Assembly: GCA_022788185.1 (NCBI GenBank)
Contig: JALEVV010000070.1
Span: forward strand, 1 to 57,764
Direction of reading: 5' to 3'
Length of the DNA stretch: 57,764 nucleotides
Origin: Spirochaetales bacterium
GTDB taxonomy: Bacteria > Spirochaetota > Spirochaetia > Sphaerochaetales > Sphaerochaetaceae
Below, piece after piece: positions 1 through 6,555 of this stretch. Under the pieces are notes generated by a model. It ran no database searches. It was not told the origin of the DNA and worked only from the letters and a program-made list of their open reading frames with translations. Numbering within the stretch: position 1 is the stretch's first letter; each line of letters opens with the position of its first letter. The translations under genes were made by a program, and so were the position numbers.

Positions 1-450
1 GCACTCTTTCCAGAGGGGTGCCACATCCTCGATGAAGATTGTCGACACCGGGTTGAAAACCATGTCAAACTCATTGTCATCAAAGGGAAGGGGCCTTGTC
101 ATGTCCGCCCTGATGAGGTTTATATCATAGCCTTCCCTCAAGGCAACTTCCTTCTCCTTTCCAAGCTGGGCTTCAGAGTAGTCCAGAACGGTGACATCAG
201 CCCCGAGGGCCTGGAATACGGGACCCTGCTGTCCGCCGCCGGAAGCGAGTGCGAGCACCTTTTTTCCCTTAATCGTACCGATCCACTCTTCAGGTACCGG
301 TACAGTTGGGGTGAGAAGGATTCTGTACTTTCCTGCCTTTGCATTCAGATATTCCCCATGGGTAATGGGCCTGGACCAGATCCAGCCGGTTTTAACCCAG
401 CTGTCAACAGCTTTAGAATTTTCCTCTGTGTAATTATCCTTTGTTACCAT
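1..450 (-). CDS. Class I SAM-dependent methyltransferase (C-terminus beyond window)
   Basis: Reading the minus strand from the ATG at 448-450 gives 150 open codons to the window edge, so the C-terminus is missing. Residues around 65-75 read VLALASGGGQQGP, the glycine-rich SAM-binding loop, followed by an acidic strand end (VTVLDYS) and an ADMTRPLPF-type motif IV region, as in class I (Methyltransf_11/25 type) enzymes. The substrate cannot be told. The start overlaps the last 17 bases of the upstream HAD gene, so the two are probably translationally coupled. Confidence 0.8.
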   Translation of the reverse strand, partial: MVTKDNYTEENSKAVDSWVKTGWIWSRPITHGEYLNAKAGKYRILLTPTVPVPEEWIGTIKGKKVLALASGGGQQGPVFQALGADVTVLDYSEAQLGKEKEVALREGYDINLIRADMTRPLPFDDNEFDMVFNPVSTIFIEDVAPLWKEC

Positions 451-1225
451 TGATTATCCTCTCCAGTGCCACTGCGACTCCGTCCTCATCGCATGAAAGC
501 GTGGTATAAGCCGCAAGGGCCTTCACTTTATCGACTGCATTGGCCATGGCGATGGGCGTTCCCGCCTTCCGGAACATCGCGATGTCGTTGTCGTAATCAC
601 CGAAACAGTAGGTATCCTTTATGTCCGTACCGGTGTATCGGCATACATCGGCTATTCCCTGGCCCTTGTCGCATCCCTTTGTATTTACTTCCGTGTATCT
701 GGAGGAGGACGGTACTATCTCCAGATGGGGAAGGGCCTTTGCCGCCGCTTCGGCAAAGAGTCTGTTCTGTCCGGCAGGACCCACTGTCAGATATTTATGA
801 ACCTTTCCCTCAAATTCCAGGACCGGGCATACTGTTCCCGGCCTTTTCACGATGGAGTACTCATCATCGTAAAAACTGTCATGTGCCGGTGCGGCCCAGT
901 GCTTTGAGTGAAAGTAAAGAAGTCCGAGGCCGCAGGATTTTCTTATTGCCTCCAGCTCAGTGAGCTCATCCCTGGTGAAAAAGTGCTCTGATACCGTATT
1001 CCCGGCGTCATCGATGATGTAGGCTCCGTTAAGGGTAACGAGGTAGGGGGTAAAGGAAAGTCTGTCCGTGATGTCCAGAAGTCCGTCATGGGCACGCCCC
1101 GAACAGAGGGCGATCGTGATCCCGCATGCCTCTGCCATTTCAAGTGCCGCCTTTGTCCTGGCTGTGAGTTCATGACGGGTGTTCAGAAGTGTTCCGTCAA
1201 TATCGGTGAAGACTATCTTTTTCAT
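434..1225 (-). CDS. Cof-type HAD-superfamily phosphatase
   Basis: A 263-residue protein beginning MKKIVFTDIDGTLL. The DxDGT motif (residues 7-11) is the HAD nucleophile motif, and the C-terminal GDYDNDIAMF is the Mg-binding motif IV of the Cof/YidA subfamily, whose members dephosphorylate small phosphorylated metabolites. An open frame runs 13 codons further upstream, but the ATG at 1225 starts exactly at the family N-terminus. It has no SD; an extended -10-like TGGTATCAT ends 6 bases before the ATG, suggesting a leaderless mRNA. The gene overlaps the methyltransferase downstream. Confidence 0.85.
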   Translation of the reverse strand: MKKIVFTDIDGTLLNTRHELTARTKAALEMAEACGITIALCSGRAHDGLLDITDRLSFTPYLVTLNGAYIIDDAGNTVSEHFFTRDELTELEAIRKSCGLGLLYFHSKHWAAPAHDSFYDDEYSIVKRPGTVCPVLEFEGKVHKYLTVGPAGQNRLFAEAAAKALPHLEIVPSSSRYTEVNTKGCDKGQGIADVCRYTGTDIKDTYCFGDYDNDIAMFRKAGTPIAMANAVDKVKALAAYTTLSCDEDGVAVALERIINGNKG

Positions 1226-1231
1226 GTCACG

Positions 1232-1264
1232 ATGATACCACAGAAGCCCGTGAAGTGGTATCAT
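1232..1264. promoter_or_regulatory. Divergent extended -10 promoters forming an inverted repeat
   Basis: ATGATACCA (1232-1240) and TGGTATCAT (1256-1264) form a perfect 9-bp inverted repeat with a 15-base spacer. Each arm reads TGG-TATCAT towards its own gene, an extended -10 promoter, 6 bases before the HAD ATG (1225) and 8 bases before the GNAT ATG (1273). Either two mirror-image promoters or a shared operator is possible. Confidence 0.5.
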
Positions 1265-1272
1265 GGGTAGCC

Positions 1273-1959
1273 ATGGAACCTGTTGATATCCTTAAGAAGA
1301 GAGATCTTCTCTCATACACCGACATGATTGACCAGATCGAGCGCGGCATCGGAAGAGTGTTTTACTGCGGTATGGACGGAATCGTCACGATAATTGACGA
1401 TTACTATGCATGCATTGCTCCCTTCGACAGTGACGTCAGGCCCTTTGTGGAGCTGCTGCCTAAGTCCGTCGAGCTTGTCACCGTCCACAGGGAGAACCTG
1501 AGGGGCATGATGAGGGAGTATGGCTACAGAATGTCCAACCCCTGTTCAACCTATGTTTATGTGAAGGATGAGGATGTGCCTGTGAGGGAGCAGGACATAA
1601 GGGTGCTGGATGCTTCCTACGCCGAAGTTATGGACAGTCATTACCACCTTTTCAGCGACATCGATTACATTAAGGAACGTCTTGAGAGCGGAGTCGTAAG
1701 GGGAATATTCGTGGACGGTGAGCTTGCAGGCTTCATGGCAGAGCACAGCGAAGGTGCTATGGGCATGCTGGAGATCTTCCCCGAATACCAGAGACGGGGT
1801 CTTGCCTACGATCTGGAGGGGGCTTACATCAACGAACACCGAAAGCATCACAGGATGTACTGCAACGTGGTGAATGGCAATGATGCGTCGGAGCGCCTCC
1901 AGCAGAAGCTGGGACTGGTGAAAGCCGGCATCTGCTCGGACTGGTACTCCCTGTATTGA
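1273..1959 (+). CDS. GNAT-family N-acetyltransferase
   Basis: A 228-residue protein. The C-terminal half carries the GNAT acetyl-CoA-binding signature: a beta strand ending GMLEIFPEYQRRGLAYDLE (motif A, R/Q-x-x-G-x-A) and then CNVVNGNDASERLQQKLGL (motif B). The N-terminal half has no motif I recognise. A GTG at 1255 also opens this frame, but ATG 1273 lies at the expected distance from the TATCAT box. The acceptor substrate is unknown. Divergent from the HAD gene. Confidence 0.75.
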   Translation: MEPVDILKKRDLLSYTDMIDQIERGIGRVFYCGMDGIVTIIDDYYACIAPFDSDVRPFVELLPKSVELVTVHRENLRGMMREYGYRMSNPCSTYVYVKDEDVPVREQDIRVLDASYAEVMDSHYHLFSDIDYIKERLESGVVRGIFVDGELAGFMAEHSEGAMGMLEIFPEYQRRGLAYDLEGAYINEHRKHHRMYCNVVNGNDASERLQQKLGLVKAGICSDWYSLY

Positions 1960-1984
1960 CAAAATGGTACAACTCCTGTAGTTT
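1956..1984 (+). promoter_or_regulatory. Predicted sigma-70 promoter of asnB
   Basis: TTGACA (1956-1961), a 17-base spacer and TAGTTT (1979-1984). The -35 overlaps the stop codon of the GNAT gene. Transcription would start near 1991, upstream of the hairpin at 2000-2033, placing that hairpin in the asnB leader. Confidence 0.5.
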
Positions 1985-1999
1985 TGTGGTCATGAAAAC

Positions 2000-2041
2000 A
2001 AGGACGTTTTTTCCATGGGGAAAGAACGTCCTTTTCTTTTT
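2000..2041 (+). terminator. Hairpin plus T-rich tail in the asnB leader (terminator or attenuator)
   Basis: AAGGACGTT (2000-2008) pairs with AACGTCCTT (2025-2033); the loop contains TTTTCC/GGGGAAA and can extend the stem. A TTTTCTTTTT run follows directly, ending just before the SD of asnB. It could terminate the GNAT transcript, or act as an attenuator since a good promoter lies upstream of it. Confidence 0.6.
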
Positions 2042-2056
2042 AGGGAGGGTATTGTT

Positions 2057-3733
2057 ATGTGTGGTTTCGTAGGTATGTTCGACATCAGGAAGGATGCATC
2101 CGCTTACCGTGAGAGCGTAATCCAGATGTCAAGGAAGATCCGCCACCGCGGACCGGACTGGTCCGGTATTTTCACAGGTCCCGACTGTGTCATCTCTCAT
2201 GAGAGACTTTCCATCGTAGACCCGCTTTCGGGTAAGCAGCCGCTTTACAGCAAGGATGGAAAGCTCGTCCTTGCCGCAAACGGTGAGATATACAACCATC
2301 AGGAGATCAGGGAGCGTTATAAGGGTAAATATGAATTCCTGACAAAGAGTGACTGTGAGGTCATCCTGGCCCTGTACCGCGACAAGGGAGTTGATTTCCT
2401 TGAAGACCTCAATGGCATCTTCGCCTTCTGTCTTTATGACAGCGAGAAGGATGTCTACATGGTCGCCCGCGACCATATCGGCATCATTCCCCTCTACCAG
2501 GGATGGGACAGCGACGGTCATTACTATGTGGCCTCCGAGCTTAAGGCCCTTGAGGGAAAGTGCACCACCATCACCGAGTTCATGCCCGGTACCTATTTCT
2601 CGTCCGAGACCGGAAAGACCGTCCAGTGGTATAAGCGCGACTGGGAGAGCTATGAGAACGTTAAGGATAACGGAGCTTCCGTTGATGAAGTCCGTCAGGC
2701 CCTTGAGGATGCGGTAAAGCGCCAGATGATGAGTGACGTACCCTACGGCGTTCTGCTTTCAGGCGGTCTGGACAGCTCGGTAATTGCCGCGATCACGGCA
2801 AAGTTTGCAAAGAACAGAATCGAGAGCGGTGACTCAGAGGCCGCATGGTGGCCGCGTCTCCACTCCTTTGCCATCGGACTGGAGGGTTCTCCCGATCTCA
2901 TTGCCGCAAGAAAGGCTGCCGAATACATCGGTACCGTTCACCACGAGGTCCACTTCACGATTCAGGAAGCCCTCGATGCGATCGATGACGTCATCTATCA
3001 CCTGGAGACCTATGATATCACGACGGTAAGGGCCTCAACGCCTATGTTCCTCCTGGCCCGCGTCATCAAGAGCATGGGTATCAAGATGGTGCTCTCCGGT
3101 GAGGGCTCCGATGAGCTCTTCGGCGGATATCTCTACTTCCATAAGGCACCCAACGCAAAGGAATTCCATGAGGAGACGGTAAGAAAGCTTTCCAAGCTCC
3201 ATCTCTATGACTGTCTGAGAGCCAACAAGGCCCTGGCTGCCTGGGGCGTGGAGGGAAGGGTTCCCTTCCTTGACAAGGAGTTCATTGATGTGGCCATGAG
3301 ACTGAACCCGAAGGCAAAGATGGCAGTCGATGAGAACGGCAAACACAGGATCGAGAAGTGGATCGTCCGTGAGGCATTCAAGGACTATCTCCCCGATGAG
3401 ATCGTCTGGAGGCAGAAGGAACAGTTCTCCGACGGTGTAGGCTACTCATGGATCGACACCCTGAAGAAGCTTACCGATGAGGAAGTCAGCGATACCCAGT
3501 TCGCCCTTGCCGACAAGAGATTCCCGATCAACACTCCGGCAACCAAGGAAGAGTATTACTACAGGTCCATCTTCGCCAGGCACTTCCCGTCGGAGTCTGC
3601 CGCAAAGTGCGTGCCACATGAAGCCTCAGTTGCCTGCTCAACCGCAAAGGCCCTTGAGTGGGATGAGGCGTTCAGAACGATGAACGAGCCCTCGGGCAGA
3701 GCCGTTGCAGGCGTGCACGACAAGGCCTACTGA
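2057..3733 (+). CDS. asnB: Asparagine synthase (glutamine-hydrolysing)
   Basis: A 558-residue AsnB that makes asparagine from aspartate, ATP and glutamine in the cytoplasm. Cys2 is the glutaminase nucleophile (MCGFVGMF), which fixes the start at 2057; AGGGAGGGT just upstream is the SD. The N-terminal class II glutaminase domain includes RHRGPD. The synthetase domain has the PP-loop SGGLDSS at about residue 235, then SGEGSDELFGGY and RVPFLD. The length matches the E. coli enzyme (about 554). The 3' end overlaps the convergent acetyltransferase gene by 7 bases. Confidence 0.95.
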   Translation: MCGFVGMFDIRKDASAYRESVIQMSRKIRHRGPDWSGIFTGPDCVISHERLSIVDPLSGKQPLYSKDGKLVLAANGEIYNHQEIRERYKGKYEFLTKSDCEVILALYRDKGVDFLEDLNGIFAFCLYDSEKDVYMVARDHIGIIPLYQGWDSDGHYYVASELKALEGKCTTITEFMPGTYFSSETGKTVQWYKRDWESYENVKDNGASVDEVRQALEDAVKRQMMSDVPYGVLLSGGLDSSVIAAITAKFAKNRIESGDSEAAWWPRLHSFAIGLEGSPDLIAARKAAEYIGTVHHEVHFTIQEALDAIDDVIYHLETYDITTVRASTPMFLLARVIKSMGIKMVLSGEGSDELFGGYLYFHKAPNAKEFHEETVRKLSKLHLYDCLRANKALAAWGVEGRVPFLDKEFIDVAMRLNPKAKMAVDENGKHRIEKWIVREAFKDYLPDEIVWRQKEQFSDGVGYSWIDTLKKLTDEEVSDTQFALADKRFPINTPATKEEYYYRSIFARHFPSESAAKCVPHEASVACSTAKALEWDEAFRTMNEPSGRAVAGVHDKAY

Positions 3734-4284
3734 TTTAATGATATCCCGGGCTTCTCCGGCAGGGGCTCGGGAGCAAACTTCACCATGTGAATGTGGTCCT
3801 CCCACACTCCGTTGATGAGCAGGTACTTCCTCCCTATGCCTTCACTTTCGTAGCCGCATTTTTCCAGAACCCTTCTGGATGCAGTGTTGCGCGGCATCAC
3901 ATTGGCTTCGATCCTGTGGAGGCCCAGGGTGGAGAAGGCATACTCCGTGACCCGGTTCACCGCCTCCGTCATATATCCCCTGCATATGTGATCCTTGTCC
4001 AGGGCGTAGCCTAGGAAGCAGGATCGGAACGCACCCCACACGATGTTATTCAGTGCTATCGTCCCTATGATCCTGCTGCTTGCGGGAAGCGTGATGTAGA
4101 ATCTCACGCCTGTTCTTTCCTTTTCGTTCTTAATTGCCTTGCCGATAAGCCTGTCAATTGACTCGGCTGTATAGAAGGAATCATCCCTTACACCCTCGTA
4201 GGGGGCAAGGAATGTCCGGTTTCTTCTGTAGTAGTCAAGGACCTCCGGAATAAGCTCCTTACTGGCTTTGGTCAGAATGATCAT
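3727..4284 (-). CDS. RimJ/RimL-type GNAT acetyltransferase
   Basis: A 185-residue protein with the acetyltransf_3 pattern: IGTIALNNI, then LGYALDKDHICRGYMTEAV (acetyl-CoA loop), then HRIEANVMPRNTASRRVLEKCGY and a C-terminal LINGVWEDHIHM. This is the RimJ/RimL fold that acetylates protein N-termini or small amines; the real substrate is unknown. Start at MIILTKA (4284): a perfect TATAAT lies 6 bases upstream and no SD is present, suggesting a leaderless mRNA. Convergent with asnB. Confidence 0.85.
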   Translation of the reverse strand: MIILTKASKELIPEVLDYYRRNRTFLAPYEGVRDDSFYTAESIDRLIGKAIKNEKERTGVRFYITLPASSRIIGTIALNNIVWGAFRSCFLGYALDKDHICRGYMTEAVNRVTEYAFSTLGLHRIEANVMPRNTASRRVLEKCGYESEGIGRKYLLINGVWEDHIHMVKFAPEPLPEKPGISLNQ

Positions 4285-4317
4285 AGCTTCATTATATATC
4301 AATGATCTCCTGTATGC

Positions 4318-4346
4318 TTGACAATCTCCCACTGATTGGGCATTCT
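4318..4346 (+). promoter_or_regulatory. Predicted promoter of the metNI leader transcript
   Basis: TTGACA (4318-4323), a 17-base spacer and a weak -10 CATTCT (4341-4346). The expected start near 4353 is within a few bases of the ATG at 4355 that opens the Met-rich leader ORF. Confidence 0.45.
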
Positions 4347-4354
4347 CAGACTGT

Positions 4355-4435
4355 ATGAACAAAGCTCCCTGTTTTTACATGTGCATGTCAATGATGATGT
4401 CCCTGATGCATATCGAGGGCTCTTCCCGCATGTAA
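4355..4435 (+). CDS. Methionine-rich leader peptide of metNI (attenuator ORF)
   Basis: A 26-codon ORF with 8 methionines. From the internal ATG at 4379 it is 18 codons with 7 Met, including ATG-ATG-ATG at 4391-4399 and further Met codons at 4385, 4406 and 4430; the stop is TAA at 4433-4435. It sits between a promoter and an intrinsic terminator in front of the methionine importer genes metNI. The codon content matches the cargo of the downstream genes, as in his, trp and leu leaders. No SD is seen before either ATG; the 4355 start could be leaderless. Confidence 0.75.
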   Translation: MNKAPCFYMCMSMMMSLMHIEGSSRM

Positions 4436-4492
4436 TGGAAAACAGATGATTTCAGATACAGAGGAGAGCCCGGCAAGAGCTCTCCTTTTTTT
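4417..4492 (+). promoter_or_regulatory. Transcription attenuator of metNI (antiterminator and terminator)
   Basis: Terminator: GGAGAGC (4463-4469) pairs with GCTCTCC (4479-4485), followed by seven T (4486-4492). Antiterminator: GGGCTCTTC (4417-4425), inside the leader ORF after the main Met run, can pair with GGAGAGCCC (4463-4471), nine pairs with one G-U, and this consumes the left arm of the terminator. A ribosome stalled on Met codons would leave 4417-4425 free and allow read-through; a ribosome reaching the stop at 4433 would cover it and allow termination. No SAM riboswitch core is present. Confidence 0.75.
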
Positions 4493-4503
4493 GTGAGGAT
4501 CGG

Positions 4504-5574
4504 ATGATAGAAATCGAGAATGTGACGAAGATATTCAGGACAAAGGCAGGGTCCGTGGAAGCCCTGAAGGATGTGAACCTGAAGATCAATGAAGGTGAGA
4601 CTTACGGTGTCATCGGTTATTCCGGTGCGGGTAAATCCACTCTGGTAAGGTGTATCAACTTCCTGGAAACCCCCGATATCGGGGCCGTGACCATCGACGG
4701 CAAACGCATAGAGGTCGACGGGGACAGGCTTTTTCTGACTGATAACGGGGAGAGGAAGAAGCTCTCGGAGAAGGAGCTTTCCAGAATCCGAGGAAGCATC
4801 GGAATGATATTCCAGCACTTCAATCTCCTGGACAGGTCGAATGTCTTCGATAACGTGGCCTATCCCCTCAGACATACGGGAAAGACCAAAGCCGAGATCC
4901 ATGACAGGGTTTTCCAGCTGCTTGAGCTGGTTGGCCTTGAATCAAAGGTGAACTCATATCCGTCCGAGCTCTCCGGCGGACAGAAGCAGAGGGTCGCCAT
5001 CGCCAGGGCCCTTGCCAACAATCCCAAGATCCTGCTTTCCGATGAGGCCACCAGTGCCCTTGATCCGGATGCAACCGAGTCAATCCTCAACCTTCTGAAG
5101 GACCTGAACAGGAAGCTCGGCGTAACCATCGTCGTCATCACCCATGAGATGGGTGTCATCAAGACTATCTGTGACAGGGTAGCGGTGATGGAAAGGGGTC
5201 GTGTGGTTGAGGAAGGAAAGGTCTATGACATCTTCTCAAATCCGAAGCAGGCCATCACGCGCAGATTCGTCAACTCCACCTCATCCCTTTCCAAGGTCGA
5301 TGAGCTCGTAAGGAAGGACTCACCCCTCGTGAAGTCAGGGGCGGGTGAGAGCAGGCTGTACAGGCTTGTCTTTGACAAGAAGGTCAATTCTCCGGTCATA
5401 TCCGAGGTTTCCAGAAAGTTCGGAGTCGATTTCAACATCATTCTTGCCAACGTTGAGGTGATCGGGGATGAGACGATCGGGGCCATGATAGTCAAGATTA
5501 TCGGTGACGATAAGGCAATAGACGCGGCACTTACGTATCTCAGTGCCACGAAAGTAAGAGTGGAGGCAGTGTGA
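4504..5574 (+). CDS. metN: Methionine ABC transporter ATP-binding protein
   Basis: A 356-residue ATPase energising D/L-methionine import. Walker A GYSGAGKST begins near residue 38, the ABC signature LSGGQKQR and Walker B ILLSDEAT follow, with the switch His in VITHEMG. The C-terminal 80 residues form the NIL/ACT-like domain typical of MetN, which binds methionine and inhibits transport. A GAGGAT SD precedes ATG 4504. The stop overlaps the metI start (TGATG). Expression is probably controlled by the Met-codon attenuator upstream. Confidence 0.95.
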   Translation: MIEIENVTKIFRTKAGSVEALKDVNLKINEGETYGVIGYSGAGKSTLVRCINFLETPDIGAVTIDGKRIEVDGDRLFLTDNGERKKLSEKELSRIRGSIGMIFQHFNLLDRSNVFDNVAYPLRHTGKTKAEIHDRVFQLLELVGLESKVNSYPSELSGGQKQRVAIARALANNPKILLSDEATSALDPDATESILNLLKDLNRKLGVTIVVITHEMGVIKTICDRVAVMERGRVVEEGKVYDIFSNPKQAITRRFVNSTSSLSKVDELVRKDSPLVKSGAGESRLYRLVFDKKVNSPVISEVSRKFGVDFNIILANVEVIGDETIGAMIVKIIGDDKAIDAALTYLSATKVRVEAV

Positions 5575-6293
5575 TGGAAGATTTCATTAAGACAGTGGCG
5601 CCCAATATCTGGGCATACAGGACAAGGTTCATCCAGAGCCTTGCGGATACCTGGCAGCTCTTCCTTATTCCGGGCCTGATCTCCTTCTTCCTCGGCATCT
5701 TCTTCGGTGTAATCCTTACAATAACCCGTAAGGGAGGCATAAAGCAGAATCTGGTGGTATTCAGGATCATCGACACGATCATCAATGTTTTCAGGGCCAT
5801 TCCCTTCGTCATCCTGCTTATTTTCCTCATTCCCTTCACCCGTCTCATGGTGGGAACGGCAATCGGAGTCAGGGGCGCTGTCATCCCCCTGATCTTCGGA
5901 ACGGCACCCTTCTTCTCCCGTCAGGTGGAGACTGCCCTTGCCAACGTCTCTCCCGGAAAGATCGAGGCGGCCCGCGCAATGGGCTCCGGCACATTCGGAC
6001 TCATATTCCGTGTCTATCTCCATGAAGCTGTTCCCGAGCTTGCCAGGGTGACCACGATCACGGCAATAAGCCTGGTGGGACTCACCACCATGGCCGGTGC
6101 GGTAGGTGCAGGCGGTATCGGTTCGTTTGCCATCAACTACGGTCAGGGTCAGGGACACCCCGACATCGTCAACGTCTGTGTTGTCGTCCTGCTCATTGCA
6201 GTGTGCATCATCCAGGCGATCGGATCCTTTATCGCGAAGAAAACCACCAACAGAACGTTCATACACAGAATTTACAAAAAAGATTCAGTCTGA
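5574..6293 (+). CDS. metI: Methionine ABC transporter permease
   Basis: A 239-residue inner-membrane permease with about five hydrophobic segments. The EAA motif that contacts the ATPase reads EAARAMGSGTFGLIFRVYLHEA, and the flanking sequence (ISLVGLTTMAGAVGAGGIGSFAINYG) is characteristic of MetI. A GTG at 5571 also opens the frame, but ATG 5574 overlaps the metN stop in the usual coupled manner. metN and metI form one operon; metQ lies 262 bases downstream behind its own regulatory region. Confidence 0.95.
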   Translation: MEDFIKTVAPNIWAYRTRFIQSLADTWQLFLIPGLISFFLGIFFGVILTITRKGGIKQNLVVFRIIDTIINVFRAIPFVILLIFLIPFTRLMVGTAIGVRGAVIPLIFGTAPFFSRQVETALANVSPGKIEAARAMGSGTFGLIFRVYLHEAVPELARVTTITAISLVGLTTMAGAVGAGGIGSFAINYGQGQGHPDIVNVCVVVLLIAVCIIQAIGSFIAKKTTNRTFIHRIYKKDSV

Positions 6294-6307
6294 ACTGAAA
6301 TAAAGTA

Positions 6308-6325
6308 GTTGAATATTTATGCATG
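6308..6325. promoter_or_regulatory. ArgR-type operator (ARG box) upstream of the metQ leader
   Basis: GTTGAATATTTATGCATG matches the ARG-box pattern TNTGNATWWWWATNCANA at 16 of 18 positions, with both core half-sites (TGNAT and ATNCA) intact and a 4-base AT spacer. It overlaps a candidate -35 (TTGAAT, 6309-6314; weak -10 TAGGGT at 6332-6337), so binding would block initiation. Confidence 0.55.
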
Positions 6326-6364
6326 AAGTGGTAGGGTATTGCTATCAAGTGCAGGAGGGTTGAT

Positions 6365-6436
6365 ATGAACACAATGAATAATTCAATGATGTCATACATG
6401 TGCCAGCTCTCCATGTGCATGCCCTGCCGGGCATAG
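6365..6436 (+). CDS. Methionine-rich leader peptide upstream of metQ
   Basis: A 23-codon ORF ending in TAG, with 7 methionine codons (6365, 6374, 6386, 6389, 6398, 6413, 6419) and four cysteine or tyrosine codons. A strong SD, AGGAGGG (6353-6359), lies 5 bases before the ATG, so it is very likely translated. It lies between metI and metQ. Codon content and location indicate a second methionine-sensing leader, independent in sequence from the one before metN. Confidence 0.75.
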   Translation: MNTMNNSMMSYMCQLSMCMPCRA

Positions 6437-6449
6437 TATCTTCTTTTAT
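6419..6449 (+). terminator. Hairpin overlapping the end of the metQ leader ORF
   Basis: ATGCCC (6419-6424) and GGGCAT (6429-6434) form a perfect stem with a TGCC loop, followed by an interrupted T-rich stretch (TCTTCTTTTATTT). The left arm plus loop can alternatively pair with GGTAGGGTAT at 6330-6339 (10 pairs, two G-U) in read-through RNA from metNI. The stem includes the last leader codons, so a terminating ribosome would occupy it. A weak terminator or pause site is likelier than a strong terminator. Confidence 0.45.
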
Positions 6450-6510
6450 TTAATCTAATTACATTTTATCTTAATTGCTATTGGACGATATTATTATCTC
6501 GTGCATATCT

Positions 6511-6528
6511 TGTGCATATTTATGCATA
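6511..6528. promoter_or_regulatory. ArgR-type operator (ARG box), perfect consensus, before metQ
   Basis: TGTGCATATTTATGCATA matches TNTGNATWWWWATNCANA at all 18 positions and has an internal TGCATA/TATGCA inverted repeat. It lies 28 bases before the metQ ATG. The 12-mer ATATTTATGCAT is shared with the box at 6308-6325. An argR gene is present at 33612-34082. Confidence 0.6.
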
Positions 6529-6555
6529 ATCACATATTCTTGAAAGGAAGAAAAA

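Noticed and set aside
4300-4500. SAM riboswitch or T-box before metN
   Set aside because: None of the conserved SAM-I/II core or T-box (GGTGG-type) elements are present; the Met-codon ORF and terminator explain the leader better.
5223-6266. A 347-codon open frame on the minus strand
   Set aside because: It lies antisense to metN/metI, its composition (Asp/Glu/His/Gly runs) is that of a shadow frame, and it has no family motif or SD.
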